From positions 34,771,086 to 34,835,085 of the forward strand of contig JAMXBB010000003.1 in assembly GCA_024138015.1 (NCBI GenBank): a DNA stretch of 64,000 bases, read 5' to 3'. Shown piece by piece: positions 44,851 through 57,400 of this stretch. Both the position numbers and the translations under genes were made by a program. Position 1 is the first letter of the stretch. The number at the start of each line of letters is the position of its first letter. Source of the DNA: Lumnitzera littorea (lineage: Eukaryota; Streptophyta; Magnoliopsida; Myrtales; Combretaceae). Under the pieces are notes generated by a model. That model was given only the letters and a program-made list of their open reading frames with translations, did no database searches and was not told the origin of the DNA.

Positions 44851-46110
44851 TGATGTTAAAGACCCGAGACTTAGGATCACCTATATGAAGAATGGGTCGA
44901 GTTGTTTTTTCCTAATATGACCTAACTAGTTAATCTAAACCACATTTAAGTATGATGATCTTGCGCTCTAATAAGAGCTCATATTTGACCAAAAGAGCTC
45001 AAATAAATCTAGATTAGGTCGGGATAGAGTTCAAAATAGATAAGGCCATGAGATCCAAGTTAGTTAAGCCTAACTTAACAATTCAAATGTTTATATTATA
45101 ACAAGGGGCAAGAGTAGTTTAGCAGTTATTACACTAAGTAATTACTAATTATCCCCCTACTTCCATGAATCTAAGATGTTGATATACCTCAAGGTTAAGA
45201 CATATGAGGGTACTGAAAACAAACACTCAACAAACAAGAAAAAAAAGGGATTAGCAATCTGAGAGCAATCCACTAGATATGATGCGCCAGCAAATCCTTA
45301 CAACCTATCACTTACTTGATATGGTGCATGAGTAAATGAAAGGGGCACTCACTAATAACTCTTGCTTAGGAGTTGGATAAGAGTTAGGTTAAAGAGAATA
45401 CTCTAAAGAAGAATCCATGTATATTCAAGAAATAAAACGTGAACGCCTGCATCATTTACAAGTGTGGCTTATATACCCAGCCACTAGGGTTTACAAAATG
45501 ACGAAAGGGTAAAACATACAAAAGGATATCAATACGTAACCTAAGATATAATGTAAAAGGGTAAAATAGAGAAAAGATAGAAGAATAATGTATGGGAATT
45601 ATCCTTAGAATAAGCAAAGTAGGGCACATGTCAAGTTGGTATAATGCTTTGAAAAAGAGAAAAAAGGAATATCCAATTTTTCCTTAGGGCAAAAATTGTG
45701 CTTAAGTCGTCAAATAGGTTAACAACCCTTATAGACAGCTTAGCTAGGAGGAAAGTAATTAGGAGTTCACATTGACCAACTTACTAGGTTGGGTCAAAAG
45801 TTCAATGCTCTAAAGATCGAGCTTAGCTCTACTTAAACAAAATGGGGAAGGGCTTGAACAAGTCAAAACCCTATTAGGGGTTATCCTCACCTTGATGGAT
45901 ATTCGGTACTCGACTCAAATGAAATGGTTAAGGCCTCAAACTCAGTAAGAATTTTCATCCTGTATTGGTTATTGAGCTAATATACACCAAATTAAGCCTT
46001 ATAAGCCTCTAGCTTAACTTTAAGTAATAAGTTTGGTAATGGGTCCTACGACTTGATTCCTATCATCCTCTCATAAGTCATAAGGATTTAATCTCAAATC
46101 TATAGGTTCC
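44851..46110 (-). mobile_element. 3' LTR of a chromovirus-like Gypsy element
   Basis: Lies just downstream (minus strand) of the integrase C-terminus. Its plus-strand left end is tgatgttaaagacccgag. It contains a TATA box (minus strand TATATAAG, plus 45468-45475) followed by transcript-like sequence. The right limit is approximate. No target duplication could be set. Confidence 0.45.
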
Positions 46111-46453
46111 TCTTTAACCTCTTCTTCTTTAACTCAAAGGGGTAGTAGGTTAGACAAATTAAAGGTAGAGTAGACACCATAGTCTTTGAATAGTTCGATT
46201 AGGTAAGCACTGTAATTGATTTTCTTCAAGACCTTAAATGGGCCATTAGTACGTAAAGAGAGCTTGTTATTTTGAAGTTGTGGGAACCTCTCCTTGTCAA
46301 AGTGGACCTAAACCAAGTCTCTTCAAATGAATAATACTACTCATCTACCCCAACTATCGATCTAATATTATCACTCATTGAACTTGGCAATCTACTTTAT
46401 CACCTGCTAATTTAGCTTGTGCAGCTCTTGAGCTCAATTAACTATAGGTATGC
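46111..46453 (-). pseudogene. Chromovirus-like integrase C-terminal domain
   Basis: On the minus strand: FRSTLTRRGSHNFKI, SSLRTNGPFKVLKKINYSAY and FKDYGVYSTFNLSNLLPL, which match the GDWVWVHMRKERFP..KL-PRGDGPF-VL-RIND-AY and (Y)-VSATFNV-DLSPF blocks that close chromovirus-type polyproteins. It continues from 49303 across the solo LTR. Confidence 0.85.
46449..46453. repeat. 5-bp target-site duplication of the 2.85-kb solo LTR, left copy
   Basis: tatgc is repeated exactly at 49303-49307. Confidence 0.85.
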
Positions 46454-49302
46454 TGTTACGCCCCAAAGTCGCAGAGTCGCAACAATCCCGCCATGTAAAC
46501 CATTCTATGATAGCAACTGGCCTCATAGTGCCTACCATAAACATGATCTACACAAGGCATCGACGACTCCTCACTTTGAAGTAAACAGTCCGAATAACAG
46601 TTATACTACAATTATAATAAATATTACAAATTTCTATTAAACATGTATAATTATAAGTAAGTCCACAGAGCTTCCTAAGAAGTTTCACATAAACATGACA
46701 GTTCACTAGATTACATAATAACTATCAGTCTTTCATTCCTAATTACATGGTCACTCCAGTTACACATTATACTAAGTAACTTGATCCTCACACCCCATGG
46801 CTTCAAACTGGACTAACCTCTGGGTAATTGTAGGGCAGCATAGTACTTGAGGTGTTCAGAAATCAAAACCTGCAAAAGGATCTATAAGGGTATGAGCAAC
46901 TACAGCTCAGTAAGTTGAATTGGAGACTCATGAATGCATACAAGCACAAACAGGGTTATCAATCCATTGTGAAATCAAAGAAATTTCACCCGCTCCAATC
47001 CGGGTTGAGGAGTTCCATGTTATGCAGCAGCTCACAACCAAACCCAAGCTTGTGCAATGGCGACCTCGCTCCTCCTGCGACTACCTTCGAACCATTGACT
47101 TCACCCCCGCCGTGACCTCCTCTCCTGTCACTTAGTTCGACTGAGGATGAAGAAGGGACCATTTTGCAATCCTGCGCTATCCCTTTCGAAGGGGTCGGTA
47201 TTTGGTTGGAGAATCCTATGTTCCCTTAACGGGTTGCAATGCATGACATTTTTGGGTATTAGGGTCGATTAAGATTAAATTCCGTTTAGGGTGCTCAAAT
47301 AATTTCATACCAATTCAGTCAGTCACAAAATCACTCACAATACAAATTTCAGTACGAATTCAGATACATCAAACACATGCGTAAACTACTTACATTCACA
47401 ATCATATACATGCTTAAGTCTCTGAGTACTACAAAACTAGTACTCTATTACAATAAGCAATAACCCAACTTACTTGAAATTGCTCGATCCCTTAGTCGCG
47501 AGCTAATTTGTCTCTGGGTGTCCTATAATACAAATAGGTCTTTTTAGTACTTATATTTTATGGATTCTTATTCTAATTCATAATGTAACTCATTTTCCCC
47601 ATGTATACCTATAACGTACTAATGATTCGTTGTACTCTATTTTGGGGTTCAAATCCTAACTAGATTCTAGTTTTAATTCCTAAGTCTTAAATAGGCTCGA
47701 ATTCCAATGTGACATTAATCACATTACGCTCAGGTATTCAAATATCCTATTGGGTCGTAATTTGGTATTCTAAACTATTCGGTACACGCTAACCCTAATT
47801 GAGGTATCGGATTTATTCCCGATGTGTGAAAATCTTACATTTTGAGATATTTACTTAAAATTAAATGTTATTTCAGATTTATTTTTTTTTATTTCTATTA
47901 TAATATTACCTAAATAACTCTAATTTTTAGATTTATTAATTTACAATTGCACATATTACTAATTTCTTACATTACTTACCTAATCTCCCTAATTAACCGT
48001 ACAATACTCCAAAGGCTAGGATTAGGGTTCCATTTTAGAGATTAACATCCCTAAACATATAATTAATATCTAAATCAGTAATTAACATCCTAATCACCTA
48101 ATTAACCCTAAATCACCCAATTTTTCCATCATTTTAGGGCTAAAAATTAACTTAAAAATTTTGACAATTAATTTTAAAAAAATGGCTTCATAGCACTGTT
48201 CTACATCATATGAGCATCCTACAGAAAAAATTTGAGCTCCAAACTACACTCCTAAGCCTATTTATTTTCCGGTTTAATCATGCTCGATTTTGAACAATTT
48301 GTTAAGGACCCTATATTTTCAGACATAATTAAACTAAATAAATATTTTTCCTTAAATCTACATACAATAAAACCTCAGAATAAGAAGTTTTATAATTTTC
48401 TAGGTAAAATAACTAATTTTACAAAATTATTCAAAAATCAGGATAAATAAATGACTAACCGGTTCGAAGCTTTCTGGCCGTCCAAACCCGGTCCAAGGTT
48501 GTCAACCGGCCCAGACGATGGGTTTTGTGTAGGGTGGTGGTGGTTCGGTCCCAGGTGGTGGTAAGTGGTGGGTTTAGCTCATTTGCCCAATCTGCATAAT
48601 TTTCCATTTTTTTTTATTTTCTGGATTTTCTCTCGATTTTTTCAATATTCCTATTTTTCCCAAATGCTAAACTGACCAAATAACTTTTGGAAATTTTTCC
48701 CCTATTTATAGACATTTTTTGTAATTAATATGCATTAATTTTGACAAGACTTTACCCATTTTCCTTAATTTATGGCTTTTAGGTTGTCTAATTCTTATTG
48801 GCTGATTTTTCTTTTGCAGGTTTGAACCTGCCACGACCTGATCTTGATTCATCTTATCCTCTTCTGATTTTTTCTGATTTTTCCATAATTATTTTATAAT
48901 TTTCTTTAATTATTTGCTTAGTTTTTGGCCAATTTAGGTAATTTCGCGTATTTTTATCTACACGTAAATACGTGTGGGGTACACGTGAACATTCCTAATT
49001 ATTGTTTTGGTCATTCTAAAATTTTTAGTATACATATAATCTATCTCTAGTAATTTATTAGTTATTAAATTACACTTTTCACCTTTTCAATAATTAGCAA
49101 TTATTATGCTTAAAATTTGAAAATTTTATAGTTTCCTATTTTACTACTTATTTTCTTAAATTTAAGTTTACGGGGTCATTTTTACTAATATTCCTCTCAT
49201 TAGTTTATAATATGAGTTTAATCGGATCCTTTAACCGATCGCCCTAAACTTTGGGTTCTAATTTCAATCCTACGGTTACTTGGCTTAGTTTTAGGGCTTA
49301 CA
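46454..49302 (-). mobile_element. 2.85-kb solo LTR inside integrase
   Basis: Plus-strand ends TGTTACGCCCCAAAG and TTAGGGCTTACA; on the minus strand it starts TGTAAGCCC and ends GGGCGTAACA. A perfect 5-bp duplication flanks it. No gag or pol motif is inside. Long LTRs of this size with TGTAA...CGTAACA ends are typical of Del/Tekay chromoviruses. The two overlapping plus-strand frames at 46915-47135 lie in a GC-richer part of the LTR and are probably chance. Parts of it are less AT-rich and less decayed than the other two long LTRs, so it may be the youngest of them. Confidence 0.8.
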
Positions 49303-50034
49303 TATGCTCTCATGAGATGATACTGGGGTCATGGCTAAGTCTAGGGGAATGGTTGAACTAATGTCATAGACAACATCAAATAGGGTCATTATAGTAGTAT
49401 TGTGGATAGTTTAGTTCTATGCAAACTTCATAGTAAGTAAACATAAGTGCCAATCCTCTAAATTCTTCCTAAGAACAACTTAGGCTAGGGCAACAAGGGT
49501 CCCACTCACCACCTCAATTTGTCCATTCTTATAAGGGTAGCTACTTGAGCTGAATACAAGCTTCATGCCAAGTCTCTTCCATGGTGTCCTTTAGAAAAAG
49601 CTTAAGAACTTTGTCTCTTAATCTTAAATGATGGACTATAGTAATCCATGTAGCCTAACTACTTCTTGCAAAAATAAATCAGCAATATATGAAGCATCAT
49701 TAGTTCTATGGTATTGTATGAAATATGACATCCTATTAAAGTGATCAGTAACAAGTATGAAGTCCTTTCCCAAAGAAACCCTAAGATTAAGTCCATGCTG
49801 AGGTCCTCTTAAGGAGAGGTCAAAGTGGGCAAGGGTATATACCCTTCATGAGGTTTCTTTCTTCCCTTTTCCCTCTGGCAAGTCTCACAACTTCCGATCA
49901 CCTCATGAATGTCCTTAGCCATTCTTAGCCAATAGAAGTTCTCTTTCAACAAATGCATAGTCATTGTTTCTCTAAAATGTCACAACAATCCACTACTATA
50001 AGCTTTCCTTACTAACATTTCCCATATAGAATAG
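49303..50034 (-). pseudogene. Chromovirus-like integrase, zinc-binding end and DDE core
   Basis: Minus strand: MLVRKAYSSGLL-stop-HFRETMTMHLLKENFYW, DIHEVIGSCETCQREKG (zinc-binding Cys pair), FILVTDHFNRMSYFIQYHRT (first Asp), ADLFLQEVVRLHG, D-stop-ETKFLSFF (second Asp), SSSYPYKNGQIEVVSGTL (Glu), LEDWHLCLLTMKFA and YDISSTIPLDLAM. All three DDE positions are present but the frame has several stops. It joins 46111-46453 across one insertion and 51370-52455 across another. Confidence 0.88.
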
Positions 50035-51369
50035 TGATAATAGGAATTTAGCATATATATTTTATAGTTATTTTGTACTATTTTGGTTATTAATATAGTT
50101 AACATTATAGTATTTTGAGCTTAATTCATTTAATTTTCATTTTCAAGGACTTTAAGAGCATTTTATGAACTTTGAAGGAATTTAATCAAGTTTTGAAGAA
50201 TTCTAAAGTAAAAGCACTAATTAAGGATTGAAGCAGAAAAATTTCGAATGAGAAATGAGTCTAGAAAAGAACACGATTTAAGACTACGGCTGTAGTTCAT
50301 GCCTGCACTCCCTTTGTCAACTAATTTCATTGAATTTTGAAGATTTTAGACAAATTGCAAGTACAAGCCCTAACTCCACAACCATATACCATGCCCATAG
50401 ACTTACAATGATTTGTGAATATTCTATTTTAATTAGTTTTTCTTTGTAAATCTAGGTCAAACTCCTATAAATAGAAGCTTAGCCATAGGTTTGCATAGAG
50501 AGCTCCCTTTAGGAAGATTTGTAGGTTAGAATTATGTTGGGGGTCTTCCATATTTCTTCTTCTTTTCTCTTCATTTTTATTATGTTGTTTCCTTAATTTA
50601 TTCTAAATCACTATTGAACCTTAGTTTTTATTGCAACAATTTCTTTTTATTCAGTCTATGATATTATTCTTTAAAGATCTACTTACAATGTTTATATTAT
50701 AGTCAAATTAGTATTTACCAAGTTGTTAGTCAAATGTTTGAGTTTACTATTGAGTATGTTATATCCTATACTGAACTAACCTATGTAATTAGATGGAATT
50801 GAGTATATTAAGACTAATTTTGTTCTAGTTTCTTTGAAGTATGGTAACAAAGGATGACAACCTAATAATGAGATCTAAGTTCTTCATATGATTCTACAAC
50901 ACTCTATTCAAAAGCTATTTGGATAAAAAGGGTTTTACGATTAAGAATTGGCTAGAAACATGAGTTTGATCAATCCAAATGAGGCATCTCCATGATCTAA
51001 GGAGTAATTGAGATTGAAAGGTTGCAACGAACTAAGTAGTAAATAACAATTCACTAGGAATTATGTACTTCTTCAATTTTATTGAATCATGTCTATTTGT
51101 TTCCATTATTCTTGTTTATTTAGTTTAGTTGTTTTTAGTTGTTCATGTTTATTTTATTTTATCTATTATTCTTTATTTATCTTTAATTGCTAAATCCAAT
51201 TTAACCAATATTGTTAAGATAGCTAATTGGAGATTTAAGGTAAATTGCTAGTAATCTAAGGTTCTCACATTCATAGTTCCTCATGGAATCGACACTCGAA
51301 CTCATATCTATTTTATCTATACTATAATTTGACTAGGTACACTTACTTGACGTAGACATATGGTAATCA
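50035..51369 (+). mobile_element. 1.34-kb solo LTR-like insertion in the pol linker
   Basis: Ends TGATAATAGG and TATGGTAATCA. Flanks aatag (50030-50034) and aacta (51370-51374) are a poor match, yet taking these as one 5-bp target restores the pol frame exactly (CILSS...SIWEMLVRK). A TATA box TATAAATAG is at 50466-50474. The closing part (ggaatcgacactcg to the end) resembles the corresponding end of the element at 7223-8604 in the opposite orientation, so both belong to one family. Confidence 0.7.
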
Positions 51370-52455
51370 AACTACTCAAAATGCAAAGTTGTCTTCTTTT
51401 GAACAATTACCCATCACTCAAATAGTATCCTCTAATTGCAATTCCTTCCTTTTTAAGCTCTATAATGGGACTGGACTAAGGGTATTGAGTATATTGCTCA
51501 ATAATAAAAAGAAACCCAGCAACTTTGTTTGTAGTGTTGTGAGTAGAGGATAATGCTGGGAAAGAGCATCGACTATTGATTTTGCACTCTCGTCTTATGT
51601 CAGATGACATATGAGAAGCCTTCCATGAATTCAAGCTCCTTTGCTTCCCTCCTTAAGAGTTTACTAAGGCTCTTAAGAGGTTTTGGTGACTCATGGTCTA
51701 TGTAGATTGCAATCTCCTTCAGTAGCAAGTATTGCAGTCATACTATAAGGGCTTGGAAAAATGGGTAGAGTTCTTCTCTTATATAGAGTAATAAGGACGA
51801 CATCACTAAGCTTCTCACTATGATACACAATAGGTATCCTTTCTTGTACTAGGACAACATCAATTCCCATGCCTAATGCATCATACTAAAGTTTGAAGGG
51901 CTTTTCAAAGTGGAATAAGGCTAATACAAGGGTTAAGGTCAATTTCTCCTTAGTCTCTTAGAAGCTCTTCTTGGCTTGCTCACTCCACTATAATCTATCT
52001 TCCTTCTTGGTTAACTTGATTAAGGAGGATGCTATAGTGGTGAAATTTTGAATGAGCCTCTTATAAAATGAGGCAAATCTTCAGATATTCCTTACTTTAG
52101 TCACACTCTTTAAAGTTAGCCAAGACCAAACAACTCATATCTTCTCCCTACTAGCTTAGATTCCTCCTTTCGGTAGTACATACCAAGAAATATATTAGAG
52201 GTGCTCTACATGGTTGGACCTATCAATAATGTAGATCGTTATGTCATTAAAGTACACCACCATGTGCTTTTGGTTAAAGTTTACATCATAAGATCCATGA
52301 GGCTCATGAACGTACTTGGTGCATTTATCAAGCCAAAGGACATAGCCAACCATTCATATAGGTCATGTCCAGTTTTGAGGGTAGTCTTCCATTTACCTCC
52401 CAACTTCATACGTATTTGGTGATAATTATCGAGCCATAGTTCAGTTTTCCGTAAC
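51370..52455 (-). pseudogene. Chromovirus-like RNase H and reverse transcriptase C-terminal part
   Basis: From 52455 down the minus strand: LDNYHQIRMKLGGKWKTTLK, DLYEWLAMSFGLINAPSTFM, then ISEDLPHFIRG..., LIKLTKKEDRL-stop-WSEQAKKSF, ALGMGIDVVLVQERIPIVYH SEKLSD (RNase H active region), KEIAIYIDHESPKPLKS, and DG-stop-LFKRRQLCILSS in the linker to integrase. The RT N-terminal half, protease and gag are absent: the sequence switches to the LTR of another element at about 52455. Confidence 0.85.
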
Positions 52456-54680
52456 CTAACTTATATTAAGCCTAACCCACATAATATCACTTAATATAAG
52501 TTATGCGACATTAAATTAAGGGGAAATTTTTTTTTCTTTAAAAAGATGTTTAAAAATATATTTTTTAAAAAATTAGAATTGTCAATTAATTAAACTAGTA
52601 AAAAGTGAAATTAGGATTTCCGAGTAGGAAAACCATAATTTGGCTACCAGTTTGCAGATTTTTTTTAAAAAATAATTTTAGAAAATTAACTAAAAAAAAC
52701 TAAGTTTGGGGCCTAATCTATTAAGATTAAATCACCATATAAAAAAAAAAAAAACTAATACGCATTATTTTTTTTTATAATTTTTCTAAAAGTGCTAAAA
52801 TATATACAAATATGTAAAAATATAACTAGAATGAATTTTTTGTGGTTTTTTATTATGAATTTTCTATAAAAAAAATATTTTTATTTTTTATACAATTGTC
52901 TCGGAGGTACCTATATACCTACTAGTCAAGATCAAACCAATGTAGTTCTTTTTTTAGAAAAAATTTAGTTGGTGGATCATTTTTAAATTTAAAAATTAAG
53001 TTAAATTTAAGTTTATTTAACAATTTATTATTTAAAAAAAAACCTAAAAAGATCTAATTTCATGAATTTACTTAAAAAAAAACTAACTAATTAAATCTTT
53101 TTAAAAACTTCGGTTAAGATTTTTTATTTTTAAAAAAATCTACGTATCAAATTTTGATTTTTTTTTTTTGAAACTTTAAATAGAAGATATACTAAGATAT
53201 ATATCTTAGATACGTATCTTCTCCAACAATATAGATCTTGAAAAAAAAAATATGCGATTTTTAAAAAAAATGCAATTTTGGTTTAAAAAATAGAATTTAA
53301 CTTAAAATTTATCAAAAAATTGAAAAATCTAAAAAAATAACAAAATGGTATGACAATTAAAAAATATAAAATAACCTGCAATAAAGAAAACAAATTAATT
53401 AGCTAATAAAAGAATAATAAATAATTAAAGAAAATAATTTTTATTATCTAAACTAGTCAAATCATGCATGATCGGCATGTTCGTGTTGATTGTGTCATGA
53501 TTATTTCATCTACATTATGTACTCAGTGTAGAATCTGATCGTGCTCGTATGCAGTAGTGCATGATCATGCTTGTGAAAGACAGTAATTGTATGCAGTTAT
53601 GTGTTTGAGTGAAGCAGCGAGTGATTGAGTCGTGATCGGATTGTTTAAGTATGTGGCGTGTTAATGTGTGTAGACCGAGTGAGCATGTGGCAGATTGTGA
53701 TGTGTGTGAGTGTGCTATCATGGAGTGTGATTAAGTGCATGATCGTGTATGGCATGTAGATGTATGTTGTGTTTGTGATCATGAACTAGGGATGGCATGT
53801 GCGGTTGTGTTTGTGGCATAGGTGTTAGTGTGTATGTAATTGTATAATATGTTAGGTGTATTAGTATACGATCAGTGAGTGAGCATTGTATGTGAGATCT
53901 TGTATAATATACAGCAGTAAGTGATCTTATGCGATTGTGTAGTGATTAGGCGTGCGATAGGATAGTGGCATATAGGGGAGTCATCAGTTAATAAGTGTCG
54001 TGGGTGTTTAGTTAGGTGGTGTGTGGTGTAGAGGCTGGTTTAGCGTAGTTGGTTATGTGTAATTGGAGAAGATTGTGAATAGTGTGAGGACATGAATATG
54101 TAGTGATGTGTGTTAAAGATTCTAAAACGCATCAAAACTTTATTGTCGAATTCCTATTTATAAGCCACACAATTGAATTTTTTGAATCTTTTTAGATGAA
54201 GATTTAATCTTAACAAATTCAGATACGAAAGATATGATCATCCCTAATTTAGATTCATTGAAGATTTAACCTAGTTTCTAGAAATCTTATATTAATTTAG
54301 GCTTTCTATTCTAGGGCCTGACTCAGTCCATCTTGATTTAGCTTAATAACCTATTTAATAAATCCTAAGTCTATTTAATAAATCCTAAGCCTAATATAAA
54401 TTAGATGAAAATTTACTTTATATCAAATTGGACTAAAAAATATTTTAATGACGCTCGATTCTTTAATGACTTAAAATTTATTAAATTGAACATATACCAT
54501 TATCCAATTCGATCCTTAACGACTCAACTTGACTTTATACAACTTGATACTTTATTTTTTTCTTATTTTTTCAATTTTATTTATTATATAATTATTATTT
54601 ATTTATTTTTATCTTTTTTAAAAACCTGGCCCAATAAAAATACTAAAATAAAAATGGCAAAAATGATGTGTTTATAGTTG
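52456..54680 (-). mobile_element. 3' LTR of the Tat/Ogre-type element
   Basis: On the minus strand it starts just after the purine tract with ...actataaacacatcatttttgcca; the expected TG reads TA. A TATA box lies at plus 54155-54162 (TATAAATA on the minus strand). The segment 53460-54110 is strongly G/T-biased on the plus strand, and 52500-53440 is extreme AT with many A and T runs. The left limit is set only by where the chromovirus RT motif stops. Confidence 0.5.
53460..54110. other. Strand-skewed GT-rich segment
   Basis: About 650 bp in which the plus strand is dominated by G and T (gtgtgtgag, gtgatcatg, gcatgtg, tgtatgt motifs) with few C. It is not a simple repeat. It lies after the TATA box of the Tat-type LTR in its own (minus) orientation, so the LTR transcript would be CA-rich here. 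The minus-strand frame 53515-53721 is a product of this bias. Confidence 0.7.
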
Positions 54681-54829
54681 CCCCTCTTTATAGTGAAGTT
54701 CGATTAGAACTTTGTTATAAAGATAAAAAAGATATCCATTTTTGCTAAATCCTACTTTAAACTAATAGAATGAGGATTACTAACTTAAATAGTCAACTAG
54801 TTGTGTTTTGTCTTAAATAAGGATATTAA

Positions 54830-55432
54830 CTTGAAAGGTCGATATAAAGAATAAACGGTTTGTCTTGAAAGGGTAGAGTAAAGGAATGGAAAACCTATCT
54901 TGAAAGGACAGGGCAAAGGAATAGGAAGTCCATCTTAAAAGAACCTTACAAAGGAATAAGAAGCTCGTCTTGAAAGGATGGGGTAAAGAAACTAGGATAC
55001 CTATAGGGCAAGTGATTAGGAGGCCTATCTTGAAAGGATGGGGCAAAAAAGAAGTCTATCTTGAAAGGATAGGGTAAAAGGTTAGGGAGCCTATTTTGAA
55101 AGAATAGGGCTAGAGGATTAAGGGGCCTATCTTAAAAGAATAGGGCTAAAGGATTAAGAGGCCTATCTTGAAAGGATAAAACAAACAACTAGGGTACCTA
55201 TCTTGAAAGGATACAGCAAGTAATTGGGAGGCTTATCTTAAAAGGACGGAGCACAATGGGGCTTATCTTGAAAGGATAAGGCAAAAGGTTAGAGGGCTTA
55301 TCTTGAAAGAATAGGGCTAAAGACTTAGGGCGCCTATCTTAAAAGGACGAGGCAAAAGGGAGCCTATCCTGAAAGGATAAGGCAAAAGATAGGGTACTTA
55401 TCTTGAAAGGATGGGGCAAAACCACTAGGGGT
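54830..55432. repeat. Minisatellite, about 17 copies of a 30-36 bp unit
   Basis: The unit is roughly cttgaaaggatagggcaaaa followed by ggattagggagcctat; nearly every copy keeps cttgaaagga and a c-tat end. Copies vary by small indels. It sits between the integrase end and the LTR of the Tat/Ogre-type element, i.e. in its 3' untranslated region. Confidence 0.93.
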
Positions 55433-56119
55433 CACTTATTTTGGTTTTATGGATGATCCAAAGAGGATAGATCTCTTTGAGATTTCAAAAAAACTTCTTA
55501 ATTCTCCTAAATATCTCTTTCAAGAACTTTAGGATCATTTTACTTGGGAATAAAGAATTTCGTAGATAGTAACCAATCTACATACCTCATATTGACTCCC
55601 GATATTCATTCATTCAGATAGCAGAATATCACCAAAGCATTCCCTAAAGATTGTGCTTGCTTCTTTTTCTTTTTTCTATTGGTTTTTTTTTTTTTTGGAA
55701 TAAGGTCTTCTTCATGATCAAAACCTTTGATGAGTCTTTTAGTTGTACCATGCTCATGTCTTGATTCTACTTTTGTTGTCGCCAAGTCTCAATTTTCACC
55801 TCTTTATGATTCTTAAAAGATAACTCTCTTTTCAAAAAAACTAGATTAAATCATTAAGAACATTTGATTTCAATTTATTTGATGACTCAAATCCATTGAT
55901 AAGTGTTTGGCGTTTAAGTGCATGAGGCTAAGAAACATGGTATAAAAAGATTTATTAGTGAAGTGTTTGTCGATTGATGACCCTCCGAATTTAAGAGCAC
56001 TTATAGATATCAACTTTACTTGTAAACAATGACAGATTAACCACAAACAATTCTTTAGAAAAATTGGAATCTTTATTGAACTCAATTTTTATAGATAATA
56101 CAATTTAACAGCATCTGAA
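55433..56119. other. 3' untranslated part of the Tat/Ogre-type element upstream of the minisatellite
   Basis: No coding motif. AT-rich with a poly(T) run near 55682-55696. The minus-strand frame 55870-56085 shows no domain. Confidence 0.5.
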
Positions 56120-57400
56120 TTCATTGGCCCCCTTAATTCCGAACTATCCATTTCTGTCAACACTAATGTACCTACTAATAATACCTTCTTTACTACATAA
56201 GGGCCTCATAATTCAGAGCAAATTTGCCTCTGGGGTCTTTTACATTTGGCAGTACTTTCTTCAATACCAAATCTCCTTCCTTGAAGTACCTTGGATGTAC
56301 TTTCTTATTAAAGGCCCGGATCATCCTATGTTGGTAACATTGACTATGACATAGCGCTACAAGCCTCCTTTCATCTTGGAGGCTCAAATGCTCCATTCGG
56401 TTCTTTACCCACTTTGCTTCATCAACTCAAATTTTTGCTAACACTCAAAATGAAAGTATTTCCACTTCCATCGATAGTATCGCTTCAGTCCCATATACCA
56501 ATGAATAAAGTGTTGCACTTGTAGAGGTTCTGATTGAGGTTCTATAAGGCATAAGAGCAAAAGGAAGCATCTCATGCCAATCTCTATAAGTGATTTCCAT
56601 CTTCTTAATGATTCTCTTGATATTCTTATTAACAACTTCAAATGGCTTGTTCATATAGGTTTAATTCGGAGTTGAGTTTCTATGGTTGATCTTAAACTAG
56701 TTGCATACTTCGGCTATTAGCTTATTGTTCAAATTTGACCCGTTCTCCGTAATAATAGACTCAAGTGTACCGTATCTAGCAATGATGTCTCTTTTTAAAA
56801 ACTTGACCACCACTCCTTTGGTTATTGTAGCATATGATGCTACTTCCACCTACTTGGTAAAATAGTCGATCGTGACTAAGCTTAATCTATGCCTATTTGA
56901 AGCCGTTAGTGAAATTGAACCAATCATATTTATCCCCCACATTGAGAAAGGCCAAGAAGTTGACAATACATGTAATTCTTGGAGAGAAGCGTTAATTTTA
57001 ATAGCATATACTTGACACAAATGATAATGCCTCGCTTGATATAGTTCGATTCCATTGTCATCTAAAAATAACCCATCCTTATGATTTTCTTAACTAACAT
57101 ATACCCATTCATATGAGGACTATAGACTCCATCATGTACTTCTTTCATTAATTTCTCGGCTTCTTCTTCATCTACATATCTTAATAATGTTGTATCAGGT
57201 GATCTTTCATACAACGTTGCTCCACTTAACTGGAAATGGGTAGCCAATCTCCTTAAAGCTTTTCTATATTTTCTATTAGTCTCATAAGGGAACTCACCCA
57301 TTTGAAGTAACTTTTTGGTATCATAATACCAAGGCTTCTTTGATTCCTTCTCTTCAATGGCCAAGCAAAAAGCCATTCTTTCCTCTACCTCAATCTTTAA
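56120..57400 (-). pseudogene. Tat/Ogre-type integrase (zinc-binding, core, C-terminal domain)
   Basis: Minus strand from 57376: the open block with KKPWYYDTKKLLQMGEFPYE, LRRLATHFQLSGATLYERSP and LMKEVHDGVYSPHMNGYMLV is the linker and H2C2 region. The core reads SLVTIDYFTK (first Asp), SIITENGSNL (the expected TDN is TEN, so the second catalytic Asp is a Glu), and FEVVNKNIKRIIKKMEITYR (Glu), then LPFALMPYRTSIRTSTSATL and LVYGTEAILSMEVEI. The C-terminal block is RAFNKKVHPRYFKEGDLVLK then KVLPNVKDPRGKFALNYEAL, typical of Tat/Ogre integrases. Long open stretches survive, so it is less decayed than the other pol copies, but stops remain. Confidence 0.9.

Noticed and set aside
46915..47135. Two overlapping plus-strand frames of 66 and 71 codons
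   Set aside because: They lie in a GC-richer part of a solo LTR, in two frames at once, and have no domain.
53515..53721. 68-codon minus-strand Ser/Thr/His-rich frame
   Set aside because: A by-product of the strand-skewed GT-rich tract.
54830..55432. CRISPR-like array
   Set aside because: Units are contiguous and degenerate with no distinct spacers, and the context is a plant retrotransposon 3' UTR.
56124..56354. 76-codon plus-strand frame
   Set aside because: Antisense shadow of the integrase C-terminal block on the minus strand.
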